Shown one piece after another: positions 30,795-41,744 of a stretch of DNA of 64,000 nucleotides (position 1 is its first letter; each line of letters begins with the position of its first letter). The notes under the pieces are model-generated. The model saw only the letters and a list, made by a program, of their open reading frames with translations, was not told the origin of the DNA and made no database searches. The DNA is from Mesostigma viride. Taxonomy: Eukaryota > Streptophyta > Mesostigmatophyceae > Mesostigmatales > Mesostigmataceae. The stretch lies in contig RPFO01000213.1 of NCBI GenBank assembly GCA_009746045.1, positions 1,861,260 through 1,925,259 of the forward strand, written 5' to 3'. The translations under genes were made by a program, and so were the position numbers.

Positions 30795-31345
30795 ATATTA
30801 ATTAATTAATTGATAGACACGTGACTGCGTCACGTGAGCATAAGTCCTCAGTGCATGGGAGGGGAATGTTGAATGGGATGGAATGGATGGTGTGAGCTAT
30901 CTAGGTCCTAGTTACAGGGGTGTGGGCACCGCGGCCCGAATCGCTATGAATGCCATACGGGGTCACACGCGGAGCCCCCACAGACTTGGGGGTGGTCTCC
31001 TTCATCACTACTTGCCATCTATCCTTGCGCACCATCTGCCTCCATATAACAGACAAACCAGGAGGCTGCCCGGGTGTGAGCCCGTCACGTCTAGTGTAGC
31101 ACATGTCCATGCCGAGCCGATCACGAGAAGTCCACGGGTGGCGGCCCTGCCGCGCGCGGCCTGCCCAGGGCACGCCAGGTGAGGACATATCGCCCAGGCT
31201 GGGCGGGCTTGGTGCCAGCTAGTCTATCTGATGTATCTACCTGATCTGTGCGGGCCAGGTGCCCGGCTAGGCCCAGGCGCCTGTGCCTAATAATGTGGGA
31301 TACATGGGGCATGCAAATCGGCGTACAAATCCTCATTCTAGTACT
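30795..31345 (-). mobile_element. Second copy of non-LTR retrotransposon 3' fragment
   Basis: Closely similar to 12,893-13,760, starting with the same AATT tail and ACGTGACTGCGTCACGTGAG and ending in the coding part (HVSHIIRHRRLGLAGHLART). It is interrupted near 31,340 where element A begins; the homologous sequence continues past that point in the other copy. That makes A, or a rearrangement carrying it, the younger event. Confidence 0.7.
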
Positions 31346-33565
31346 AATGTGCACCCAATAACCATGACCCCCCACCCACGCTGTCGTCAAGGTCGACTGC
31401 CACAACGCGTTCAACAGTCTGTCCCGCGCCAGCATGTTTGCGGCAGTCATGGAGTCCTTCGAGGACTTGTACGCTTGGACAGCCGTGTGCTACGGCCAGC
31501 CCGGCCAACTGGTTCACATCATGGAGGACGGCACTCGCGGCGGCCTGCTGTCGCGGTCGGGCACCCCGCAAGGGGACCCCCTGGGACCCCTGTACTTTGC
31601 CGCCCCCCTCCAGGGTTGCCTCCAAGCGGTCCATGCTGCCCACCCGGCGGTCGCTATCCAGGCTTACTTGGATGATGTCTACCTCCTGGGCCCTGTGCCG
31701 GACACCACCGCGGCTCTGCTGACCGCACTGCAGACCGCGGTGGCCGACATCAACCTCCAGTTGACCCTGGCCAAGTGCGCGGTGTACTCGCCCCAAGGTG
31801 ATTGCTCCGGCTTTCCGACCCAGCTCTTGGGCCGGGACAAGCGCCTCCATGGGTTGGATGTCCTTGGCGTTCCGGTTGGCGACCCCGAGTTTGTCATCGA
31901 TGCTCTGCGGGCCGCCGTCGAGGCACGCACTGAGGTACTGCCCTTGATTGCGCGCCTTCATGATTCGCAGACCAAGGGTCTGCTTCTGTGGTTTTGCGCT
32001 CACCCTCGCGTCGTTCACCACTGGCTCCGGGGTGCTCTTCCAGCTTGAGCAGGTCCGGCTGGCCGCCGAGGGCCACGACGAACGCATCCAGTCGGCCTTG
32101 GAGCAGCTGGTCCCGGGCCCCGACCTCCCGGCTCCCGCCACATGCTCTTCGCGCATTGCCTCCCTGCCTGCACGGATGGGTGGCTGTGGTCTGACTCGTG
32201 CCGCCCGGCTGGCCCCAGCAGCATTTTTGGGCTCCGTCGCTCAGTCGTGGGCGGAAAGCTGCCGGCTCCTGCCCCTTTTGGCAACGGCAGTGCCTGACCT
32301 CCTGGACCCCAGCAGCCCTTTGCCCTTCGGTCACCGCCATCCAAGAGGCCTATGCTGAGATCCAGCAGGCCTGTTCTCCCGTCCGTGCCGCTCAGGCGGA
32401 CAGCGCCACCTCCCTCGCGGCACTCCCTCGGTCGCCTCCGTTCAGTCTCCCGCCGCATTCCCTGCTCGCGTCATCGATAAACACCAGAAAACCTACGCGG
32501 GTATTCTGCACACGGCTGATTGGATGGCTCTTTTCGATCGCGATCGAACCTCAACGCCCAGGGACGTGCGTGGCTGTTCTCGCTTAATCCTTGCGGAGTG
32601 TGGGCTCCGGCGTACCTTCGTGCTCTTCCCATGGCCCCCCCATTCGCCTTAGCTCCCAGCCACTACTCGGTGGCGCTCCGGCACCAGCTATTTGCCCCGC
32701 AGCCTCTTGTTCCGGCCGGGCGGCCTTGTCAGTAGCCGTGGGCAGCCGCTGGATCCCACGGGGACTCACTATACCTTGCCTGCATGGGGGGCCAACAGAA
32801 TCAGAATTGGTATTTGTATTTGCACAAGTGCTGTCCTCCTGACGGTGGTGCTCGCCATGGTTTGGTCGGTTTTCCCCCACGTACGCGAACATCCGGTCCG
32901 AGGATGCGGATGGCGCTGCCTTCTATTCCCCCAGCCACTGGCCTGACATCGTGGTGCTGGACTTTGAGGCCCGGGTGGCCGGCATCTGGTTGTTGACGTT
33001 TCGGTGGCGTGGCCGGCTTGGCTCTTAGCCACGTGGCTGGGGCCTCCCTCACGGCAGGTTACACGGCATGCAGACCGGGCGGAGCGGGCCAAGCTCCTGG
33101 CCTACGGCGACGTCGGGCACCATCGTGTGGTGCCCTTTGTCCTGGAGGAGTTTGGGGCCATGGGGCCCCTGACCTCCGCCTTCTTCAAGGAGTGTTGCCG
33201 GCTCCGGGAGGACCGGCTGGACCTGGAGGGCCAGCGGGCCCCATGGTCGGCGCGTACCTAGCTGGACGTCATATTGGCGTCAGCGCTTGTCGGTGGCGCT
33301 GACTCGGGCCATGGCTGACATCATGCTCCGCCGTACGCGGGCTGATTTTGCGGTGCAGCAGGGCTATTAGGTTACTCCCGTTAGGAGTTTCCATTGGCCG
33401 GTCTTATTGTAGTATAGAGCTTTGACATGGCTCTGTATGTAGGTTTGTAGCTGGGCGTTTGCTTTGGTTTGAGTGATTTCAAGGAGACAACCAGCGCAGG
33501 CCAGAAATTGGGAGAATTTCACTCTGCTGTAAGTAATTACTACTATATTTTTAATATATATTCAT
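31346..33565 (+). mobile_element. Non-LTR retrotransposon 'A', RLE type, 5'-truncated
   Basis: The element begins inside the RT palm and runs through a restriction-like endonuclease domain to a 3' UTR ending in a TA-rich tail near 33,550. Its 3' UTR (GGAGTTTCCATTGGCCGGTC, GAGCTTTGACATGGC, GTTTGC) recurs at 57,786-57,960 (inverted) and 59,855-60,110. RT followed by a C-terminal PD-(D/E)xK-like domain is the plan of R2/NeSL-type elements. Confidence 0.7.
31389..33370 (+). pseudogene. Reverse transcriptase plus endonuclease of element A, frameshifted
   Basis: The first frame runs to 32,048: VKVDCHNAFNSLSRAS, GLLSRSGTPQGDPLGPLYFA, then AYLDDVYLLGP (catalytic YLDD) and INLQLTLAKCAVYSPQG (primer-grip region). 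At about 32,035 the frame shifts, continuing as FQLEQVRLAAEGHDERIQSA and GGCGLTRAARLAPAAFLGS; it shifts again near 32,350. Near 32,949 comes PDIVVLDFE, then, after another frame change, AERAKLLAYGDVGHHRVVPF and VLEEFGAMGPLTSAFFKE. The order P-D...D, K and hydrophobic 'vvP.vl.e.G.mg' fits the restriction-like endonuclease of R2-type elements. The last residues ADIMLRRTRADFAVQQGY end at TAG 33,368-33,370. At least four frame breaks and a missing 5' half make it non-functional. Confidence 0.7.
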
Positions 33566-33680
33566 TGAGAATGATAGATTACGGAGGTGAGATAGGCATG
33601 CAACATAAGGAAAAACCCGATAACTGGGAGAATAACCCTGAAGAAATTAATAGTAATCTGTTATTAATATATAGTAGCCG

Positions 33681-35867
33681 AGGTGCGGCACCGCGGCCTA
33701 CGGTAGTGATTACTGTCTGCGACACGCCTGGGGCTGGCTGCATCTCCCTGTCGGCCAATTGTGACCCGTGGGCTAGGCGAATTTTCAAGAATGCGGCTTT
33801 CCCGTTAGTTGTGGCTCCATCGCTCCAGTTTTCTAGGCTGCATGACATGAACCGACGGGGGTTCCTGGATTGAGACACGTTTTTTTCTCCATGCACAGCT
33901 GAAAAAACCTGCGCCGAGGTGCGGCACCGCGGCCTACGGTAGTGATTACTGTCTGCGACACGCCTGGGGCTGGCTGCATCTACCTGTCGGCCAATTGTGA
34001 CCCGTGGGCTAGGCGAATTTGAATGCGGCTTTCCCGTTAGTTGTGGCTCCATCGCTCCAGTTTTCTAGGCTGCATGACATGAACCGACGGGGGTTCCTGG
34101 ATTGAGACACGTTTTTTTCTCCATGCACAGCTGAAAAAACCTGCGCCGAGGTGCGGCACCGCGGCCTACGGTAGTGATTACTGTCTGCGACACGCCTGGG
34201 GCTGGCTGCATCTACCTGTCGGCCAATTGTGACCCGTGGGCTAGGCGAATTTGAATGCGGCTTTCCCGTTAGTTGTGGCTCCATCGCTCCAGTTTTCTAG
34301 GCTGCATGACATGAACCGACGGGGGTTCCTGGATTGAGACACGTTTTTTTCTCCATGCACAGCTGAAAAAACCTGCGCCGAGGTGCGGCACCGCGGCCTA
34401 CGGTAGTGATTACTGTCTGCGACACGCCTGGGGCTGGCTGCATCTACCTGTCGGCCAATTGTGACCCGTGGGCTAGGCGAATTTGAATGCGGCTTTCCCG
34501 TTAGTTGTGGCTCCATCGCTCCAGTTTTCTAGGCTGCATGACATGAACCGACGGGGGTTCCTGGATTGAGACACGTTTTTTTCTCCATGCACAGCTGAAA
34601 AAACCTGCGCCGAGGTGCGGCACCGCGGCCTACGGTAGTGATTACTGTCTGCGACACGCCTGGGGCTGGCTGCATCTACCTGTCGGCCAATTGTGACCCG
34701 TGGGCTAGGCGACTTTGAATGCGGCTTTCCCGTTAGTTGTGGCTCCATCGCTCCAGTTTTCTAGGCTGCATGACATGAACCGACGGGGGTTCCTGGATTG
34801 AGACACGTTTTTTTCTCCATGCACAGCTGAAAAAACCTGCGCCGAGGTGCGGCACCGCGGCCTACGGTAGTGATTACTGTCTGCGACACGCCTGGGGCTG
34901 GCTGCATCTACCTGTCGGCCAATTGTGACCCGTGGGCTAGGCGACTTTGAATGCGGCTTTCCCGTTAGTTGTGGCTCCATCGCTCCAGTTTTCTAGGCTG
35001 CATGACATGAACCGACGGGGGTTCCTGGATTGAGACACGTTTTTTTCTCCATGCACAGCTGAAAAAACCTGCGCCGAGGTGCGGCACCGCGGCCTACGGT
35101 AGTGATTACTGTCTGCGACACGCCTGGGGCTGGCTGCATCTCCCTGTCGGCCAATTGTGACCCGTGGGCTAGGCGAATTTGAATGCGGCTTTCCCGTTAG
35201 TTGTGGCTCCATCGCTCCAGTTTTCTAGGCTGCATGACATGAACCGACGGGGGTTCCTGGATTGAGACACGTTTTTTTCTCCATGCACAGCTGAAAAAAC
35301 CTGCGCCGAGGTGCGGCACCGCGGCCTACGGTAGTGATTACTGTCTGCGACACGCCTGGGGCTGGCTGCATCTACCTGTCGGCCAATTGTGACCCGTGGG
35401 CTAGGCGACTTTGAATGCGGCTTTCCCGTTAGTTGTGGCTCCATCGCTCCAGTTTTCTAGGCTGCATGACATGAACCGACGGGGGTTCCTGGATTGAGAC
35501 ACGTTTTTTTCTCCATGCACAGCTGAAAAAACCTGCGCCGAGGTGCGGCACCGCGGCCTACGGTAGTGATTACTGTCTGCGACACGCCTGGGGCTGGCTG
35601 CATCTACCTGTCGGCCAATTGTGACCCGTGGGCTAGGCGAATTTGAATGCGGCTTTCCCGTTAGTTGTGGCTCCATCGCTCCAGTTTTCTAGGCTGCATG
35701 ACATGAACCGACGGGGGTTCCTGGATTGAGACACGTTTTTTTCTCCATGCACAGCTGAAAAAACCTGCGCCGAGGTGCGGCACCGCGGCCTACGGTAGTG
35801 ATTACTGTCTGCGACACGCCTGGGGCTGGCTGCATCTACCTGTCGGCCAATTGTGACCCGTGGGCTA
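33681..35867. repeat. 232-bp satellite array, left part (about 9.4 copies)
   Basis: A 232-bp unit is repeated head to tail (markers GCGGCACCGCGGCCTACGG and TTAGTTGTGGCTCCATCGCT). The first unit has a 4-bp insertion (TTTTCAAGAATG). Several units differ at GAATTT/GACTTT and TCTACC/TCTCCC, so this part is more varied than the right part. It directly abuts a retroelement tail on the left and the 5.88-kb transposon on the right. Confidence 0.97.
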
Positions 35868-35879
35868 CACTAGGAACTC

Positions 35880-36200
35880 GCTACTGAGAAAACTGAGATT
35901 TCCTGAGATTTCCTGAGATTTCCTGAGAAAAAAACTGAGATTTCCTGAGATTTCCTGAGATGTCCTGAGATTTCCTGAGATTTCCTGAGATTTTCCTGAG
36001 ATTTCCTGAGATTTCCTGAGAAAGTGACCTGAGATTTCCTGAGATTGGCCTGAGAAAATTGGCTTTTTCTCAGGAAATCTCAGGAAATCTCAGGGCTAAG
36101 TGGAAACTGAGATTTTACGTGGACACTGAGATTTTTTTTTCTCAGGCTGAAAATCTCAGGGCATTTTATCAGGCGCTGAAAATCTCAGGGCATTTTCTCA
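35880..36200. repeat. Left subterminal CTGAGATTTC repeat array
   Basis: More than ten CTGAGATTTC decamers run one way to about 36,050. They are followed by the inverted form (GAAATCTCAG, TCTCAGGGC) to about 36,200, making a large imperfect palindrome. Such arrays usually serve as transposase-binding sites. The mirror region is at 41,390-41,735. Confidence 0.85.
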
Positions 36201-36689
36201 GGCATGCCATGTTGCCAGAATTAAATGTGTATTCTAACAAGCATAACACCATCATGCAATAAATCCAACAATTCATTAATGAATTAAATACGTTATTAGC
36301 ACATCTTGTGGTATTAGGCGTGGCATTCATGGCATCACGCTGTTTGATAGTAATGAACTTATGTTTCATTGTGGCATTCTGTGACTCATCATTTCAATAC
36401 CATCAAAATATAAAACATCGACTCAAAACTGCTCTCATCCTATTTCTGGATTGCTAGCTGATGGCTCATGGCCATATAACAGCTGGCATGCCAGAGCCCA
36501 GCAACGGTGGTTTCACTCAATATTGATGTGTACGTCTTCTCGTCGAGCTTGTATGCTCCACGATCTGCATCAAGTCATCCCCCAAAGAAAGAAAGCATAC
36601 AGAAAGCAAGGAGTTAAATTTACAAACATGATAATAATGCCATATGCAACATGATATTCCAAGAATGATATAGAAGGCGGGCATGCTGC

Positions 36690-37845
36690 CATGCATTGCG
36701 TGACTGCGTGCAGGCGTGCAGCTAGGTGTGCGTGCGTGGGCGAGTGCGTGCAGTTGTGCATGAGTGCGTTTGTGCAGGCGTGCCTTGGCGGGTGGGTTGA
36801 TGGCTGTGTGCAGGCGTGCGTGCGTGAGTGGGTGCGTGAGAGTGTGCAGCTATGTGTGCGTGTGCGTGCACTTGTGCATGTGCGCGTTTGTGCAGGCGTG
36901 CCTTGGTGGGTGGGTTGATGGCTGCGTGCATGCGTGCGTGCGAGGGTAGGTGCGTGGGAGTGTGCAGCTAGGTGTGCGTGCGTGCAGTCGGTGGGCGTGG
37001 TGAAGTCTCCGGGGTGTCGCTGTGGACATGGGTGGGGCACTGGACTCGTGGGTGATACCGTTGTGGGAGGTGAATTGGGTGGGTACTCGTGGTCCTGGGT
37101 ATTGTAGAGTGTGTGTGTGTGTGTGTGTGTTGGACTATTGGGGGGACCCCCCCCTTTGGCGGGGGTCATGGGGGACATTGTTATGGGTTGATTATGTAGT
37201 AGTTGTGAGTCGCAGTTGTAGGTAGCTCGTGCGTAGGTCACAGGTTCGTGTGAGGGTTGGGGATGCTTGGGTTGCGTGGGTGGCTTGGGTATGGTACGTA
37301 GGCGGGCTTGCCGGTGGTCGGTGCAGCAGTGTCAGTTATGGTTGAGTGGACAGCTGATTGGTTGCCCCGGAGGCCGGGGTGGATGGTTATGCTTCACGTG
37401 GATGGTGGGGTGGAGTCATCGTATGTTGGGGCAGCGGGGGGCGGGGTGGGCGGGGTGCAGTGGTGTAGGGGAACCTCGTTGTGGGGCGGTAGGTTTGTTT
37501 AGTAGGTGGTTTGTTATGTTGGTGTGGAAGGTGGTGTATGTAATACGGAAGGGTGGTAGTCAGATAGGTTGGTTTGGGGGGACTCAAGGTGGATGGTCGG
37601 GTGGGTCATCGGATGGTTTGGGGGAGGAGGGCGGTGTTACGGTGTTGTGGGGGACCTCAGCGTGGGGGCGAGAGTAGTCCGTAGTCAGGTGGGGATGGAT
37701 AACGGCATGTGGATGTCTGTGACGTATATTTGTGGGTGGGGCGGGTATGGAACAGGCAGGGGAGTGGGGCGAGTGGGAGTTAGCGGGGTGGAGGGTGCTG
37801 GCATTGTGGCGGGATGGTTGGAGGCACACGGACACACGTAATGGC
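36690..37845. repeat. Strongly G+T-biased strand with about 118-bp tandem repeat
   Basis: The plus strand is very rich in G and T for about 1.1 kb. At 36,713-36,990 a unit of about 118 bp (GCAGGCGTGCCTTGG(C/T)GGGTGG, GTTGATGGCTG, GTGCAGCTA(T/G)GTGTGCG) recurs about 2.3 times. There is no credible coding frame; the long minus frame is a Thr/His/Pro by-product of the bias. Confidence 0.65.
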
Positions 37846-38854
37846 AAGAGTAACTGCATGCATAGCAACATTGGACCAGCTGTTCCTAGAACATCTGCAA
37901 CCCTCAGCATGCAACAACCAACAGCAACTGACAACTGCCGACAGTGACAACGTTAGCAAGATGTGACGCCAAGTCCACTGGAGACCCCGATGTAATTTCA
38001 GGTGGTTCCCAGTCCTGCCGTGTACTTCACTTAATTCGGGGCCGCACACTTCGTTTGGTGCAGCAAGGGCTCGTGGCCGGTATGGTGGTAGCCGGTAGGC
38101 TTGATTGCCATGGATATCCGGCGTGGCGGAGGGGCCGCAGGGAGCGAGGCACCATGGAGGAGGCGATGGAGCGATTGAAGAAATGTAGGCAGTAGCCCGG
38201 TGCCCAGCAGCAGCGGAAGTGGAAATATTGCTTGACGCGGTGCGTGCGGTGGGATGGGTAGGCACTGCCTGCCATCACCCGGACATTTCCTGTTACGGCA
38301 CAGCCCGCAGTCGGCCATATTGGAGCAGACGGGCCTTGCTGCGAATCGAGGGCGTGATATTGCACGGGAAAAATCATGCCGAGAGTCTCAGGGCGTCTCG
38401 CATGGCGACAGCTGCAGCGTGAGGGCCGACAAGCTCGAGATGCAGGTCTCGTCGGTACATGTGGGCCACTGGTGAGGTCGCCAATGTGATGGAGCCCTCT
38501 CCATCGTGCCAGTCGGACATCACTCAACAGCCAACAACGATCTTTTGTGCGACCAGCAGCCTCCGAATTCCCAAGTCCGGACTCCGGACGCAGCGCCCCT
38601 CTCCAACGGACTGCACGCGGAAATTTGAAATTCAGCCCGAAGGGCACGCGCCGCGCCAGAGCTGGCACAGGAAGTGGACGTTGCACGTGAATTGGAGAAC
38701 GCCACCGTGACAAAGACCAAGGCGATAACGGCAGGTACGCAGCCTTGGCAGCGCCATAATTTTACTTGGACACCATGCGCGGTGCTGTAGGCAGCCATAT
38801 ATATATCATTCACAGTGACTCGATGTAAAGTCGGGTGGTGTAATAGCGACATCA

Positions 38855-38887
38855 CCGGGCCCGCTACGTTTTTTGTAGCGGGCCCGG
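38855..38887. other. Perfect 13-bp-stem hairpin
   Basis: CCGGGCCCGCTAC, a 7-nt loop GTTTTTT, then GTAGCGGGCCCGG. Two copies of GATGATTTGATAACGCA follow closely (about 38,919-38,952). It could be a tiny foldback element or a processing signal; in a eukaryotic setting it is not a bacterial-type terminator. Confidence 0.7.
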
Positions 38888-39098
38888 CACCAACCAAGTG
38901 ACGTGACTCTGCCAGATGATGATTTGATAACGCAGATGATTTGATAACGCAGTTCAGCATTATCAAACGTGAACGTCAAGCACTCAATCGGCGAGTTTTT
39001 CGTGAGCCAGGAAGCGCTCTTCTCTAGGTATTCCTGTGGTTTCGCAGTTCCCTACATCTTGTGAGGTACATAGGGACAGTTTAGGTGAGAATACCAGG

Positions 39099-39412
<314 letters not shown>

Positions 39413-39972
39413 TCTCACTTTCTCGGTCCAAAAATCAAGCCATCACTCACAAACAGCCACGCGACTGCTGTGCTCTCACGCCGTCTCATTACACACAACT
39501 GATTTAGGTAATGCAACGTTGTTGGCGCGTCAAGGCGTCGGGTATTCATCTCACTTAAGATCGTTGTGTGTTCCCTTTGCTGCTTTGCTGGATAACGCAT
39601 GTTTCCCTTGCATGCAGGCAATCTACCTAACACAACCATGGCGCACACATCGGCCAGCCCAGCATGGCGGGGAGGGCACCTGCGGACACAGATTTTGTAG
39701 GCTCTGAGCCCTCATCACATCGCTGTAGCACTGGACAGTCTCCTGCGGTAAATTTCTAGAAAGTCGTCCATTAATTTCAGCAATGATCGCTGGGACAGCC
39801 CTACGCGGATGTTATACTGCATTTGTAAGATGCTTGTGGCTGTGCATCTTGCCCGCCACCCTCGGACTGTGATTGAGTGCACTTCTCCTTCATGTGTTTT
39901 GTCAGTACAGTTTGTCATGCTAATGTAATGCAGAAAACCGCAATTCAGGCAGCAAGGTAGCAGCCATGTTGA

Positions 39973-39975
<3 letters not shown>

Positions 39976-40020
<45 letters not shown>

Positions 40021-40021
40021 C
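39976..40021. repeat. (GAT)n microsatellite
   Basis: About 15 GAT triplets inside the TIR transposon. Confidence 0.9.
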
Positions 40022-40109
40022 TTGGTTTAGGTGGTCTTTTGAACTTGTTGATTTTAATGAAATAAGTTTACCTGTGCGTGGTGTTGATTTGTCAGTTTGC
40101 TACGCCTTT

Positions 40110-40400
40110 GGTTGTCATGTTGACGTTTGTCATGTTAACATTTGTGGACATTTTGTCATGTTAACAATTTTTTTGGCCTTCGTTTGTTAACGTCTTGACA
40201 TTTCTTGACACATCACCTTGGTTTGTCAGTGTATTGACATTTTTTTCCGTGTTGATATGTTGATATTTCAAAGATTGTCAAGGTTTTGTCAACCTTTCAA
40301 CATTCTGTCAAGGTTTGTCAAGCCTTTGATGTTATCATGTCAAGCTTTTGTCAAGTTCTGTCAAGGTTTGTCAAGGTCATGTCAGTTGATATGTCAAGAA
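40110..40400. repeat. TGTCAA-rich degenerate array
   Basis: Many TGTCAAG/TTGTCATGTT units occur within 290 bp, and the same motif fills the 70-bp mini-element at 40,771-40,840. It looks like a subterminal repeat array of a second transposon family whose left end is lost. Confidence 0.55.
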
Positions 40401-40770
40401 TCTATATTACTAATTTGGCAATGTAAGGTAATCCGACACTATTCAGGGCATCACCGAGTACGCGGCCAAGCCAGAAGGGGCGGACTGACTGACCACCAAT
40501 CCGCGCCAAGCGCACGGAAGAACTGCCAACCAATCCGCGCAAAGCTCCCAGCGAGCGAAGCGAGCGGCCGCTTTAGCGGCCTCCTCTCTGGAGGGCAGCG
40601 AAGGAGACCGTCAGTCCGTCACGATTCCTCTCCGGAGTGCAGCGAAGGAGTACGCTTCTACGAACTACAGTATGCGTCTACAGCGGGCAGCGGGCAGTCC
40701 CTCCATGGTCTCTCTACCGCCAAAAATTGATTAAATTTTTTTTTTTTTTGGCTGTGTGAAGCCAGCGGGT

Positions 40771-40840
40771 CACACTAGAACTATTTGACAATTCTTGACA
40801 AACAATTGTCAAAGTTTGTCAACACTCCGTTCCTAGTGTG
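40771..40840. mobile_element. 70-bp mini inverted-repeat element
   Basis: It begins CACACTAGAAC and ends GTTCCTAGTGTG, so its ends nearly match those of the surrounding 5.88-kb element (CACTAGGAAC). Its interior is TTGACA/TGTCAA repeats. No clear target duplication is seen. It may be an internally deleted relative or the right end of a lost element. Confidence 0.5.
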
Positions 40841-40854
40841 GCAGCGAGGATGGC

Positions 40855-41270
40855 ATGCCTGCACCAAGGAAGAGGAGGGGTAAGCAGCCTGCAGCAGAAA
40901 CTGATTCCTCCATCTGCAGCGGCAGTGATAATGGTAGCCAAGAGGATGTGGCTCCACCTAGCAGCGACAGTGATGACCCATGCAGCTACAATGCGTCTGA
41001 ACCTGCACGGGGAAGCGTGGACGGAGGGGGAGAGGAAGGAGGCAGCCTGCAGCAGAAAATGCTGCTGATTCTGCCCGTGGTGGCGATGGCCGCGAGTATG
41101 CGGCTGAACCTACGCGGGGGAATCGTGGGCAGAGGGGGAGAGGGGGTAGGCAGCACAAGAATGTGGCTGAACCTAGCCGGGGCGACCTTGCACCAACGAG
41201 GAGAAGTGCAAGGGCGTATGGAAAAGTGAGCTACGCTGAAGCAGATTGTAGCAACTCGTCTAGTGACTGA
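40855..41270 (+). CDS. Candidate frame in the transposon, Ser/Arg/Gly-rich, frame-split
   Basis: The ATG at 40,855 opens MPAPRKRRGKQPAAETDSS, then SGSDNGSQEDVAPPSSDSDD. Near 41,049 the coding character switches to another frame (ENAADSARGGDGREYAAEPT, RGNRGQRGRGGRQHKN, TRRSARAYGKVSYAEAD) that ends at TGA 41,268-41,270. The second half is RGG-like and lies outside the first frame, so an indel or intron would be needed. It starts 15 bp after the mini-element. It could be the N-terminal tail of a lost transposase gene or a chance frame. Confidence 0.25.
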
Positions 41271-41389
41271 AATTGATGTTCTTATTAAACTTGAAGAGCT
41301 GTACTCCAACTGCACAAGAAATTATTATAATTTGTAATCAAAGTGATTTCTGGTTGCGTGGTATGAAAGCGATTTCTCTGTGTGCATGA

Positions 41390-41735
41390 GGTTTCTCAGT
41401 TTTTCTCAGGCCTTAAGTTTCCCAGATATTCTCAGTCTCAGATTTTCTCAGGCAGCAACCTGAGAAAAAACCGGGCGCCTGAGAAATTTCGTTCCTGAGA
41501 AAAAAAAATCTCAGGCCAGGCGACTTTCTCAGGCTGATCTCAGTTTTTTCTCAGTTTTCTCAGTTTTCTCAGGTGATTTTCTCAGTTTTCCTGAGAAAAC
41601 TGAGATTTTTCTCAGTTGATCTCAGGAAATCTCAGGAAATCTCAGGACATCTCAGGAAATCTCAGGAAATCTCAGGCAGCCTTCCTGAGAAAACTGAGAA
41701 AACTGAGAAAAACTGAGAAAAATCTCAGATCTGAG
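41390..41735. repeat. Right subterminal CTGAGAAA/CTCAGG repeat array
   Basis: Dense TTTCTCAG, CTGAGAAA and GAAATCTCAG motifs lead into the right terminal repeat. It mirrors 35,880-36,200. Confidence 0.85.
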
Positions 41736-41744
41736 TTCCTAGTG

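Noticed and set aside
38027-38713. 228-residue minus-strand frame inside the transposon
   Set aside because: Composition is Arg/Pro/Ser-rich without pattern or motif, no transposase signature, and overlapping frames on both strands are equally open.
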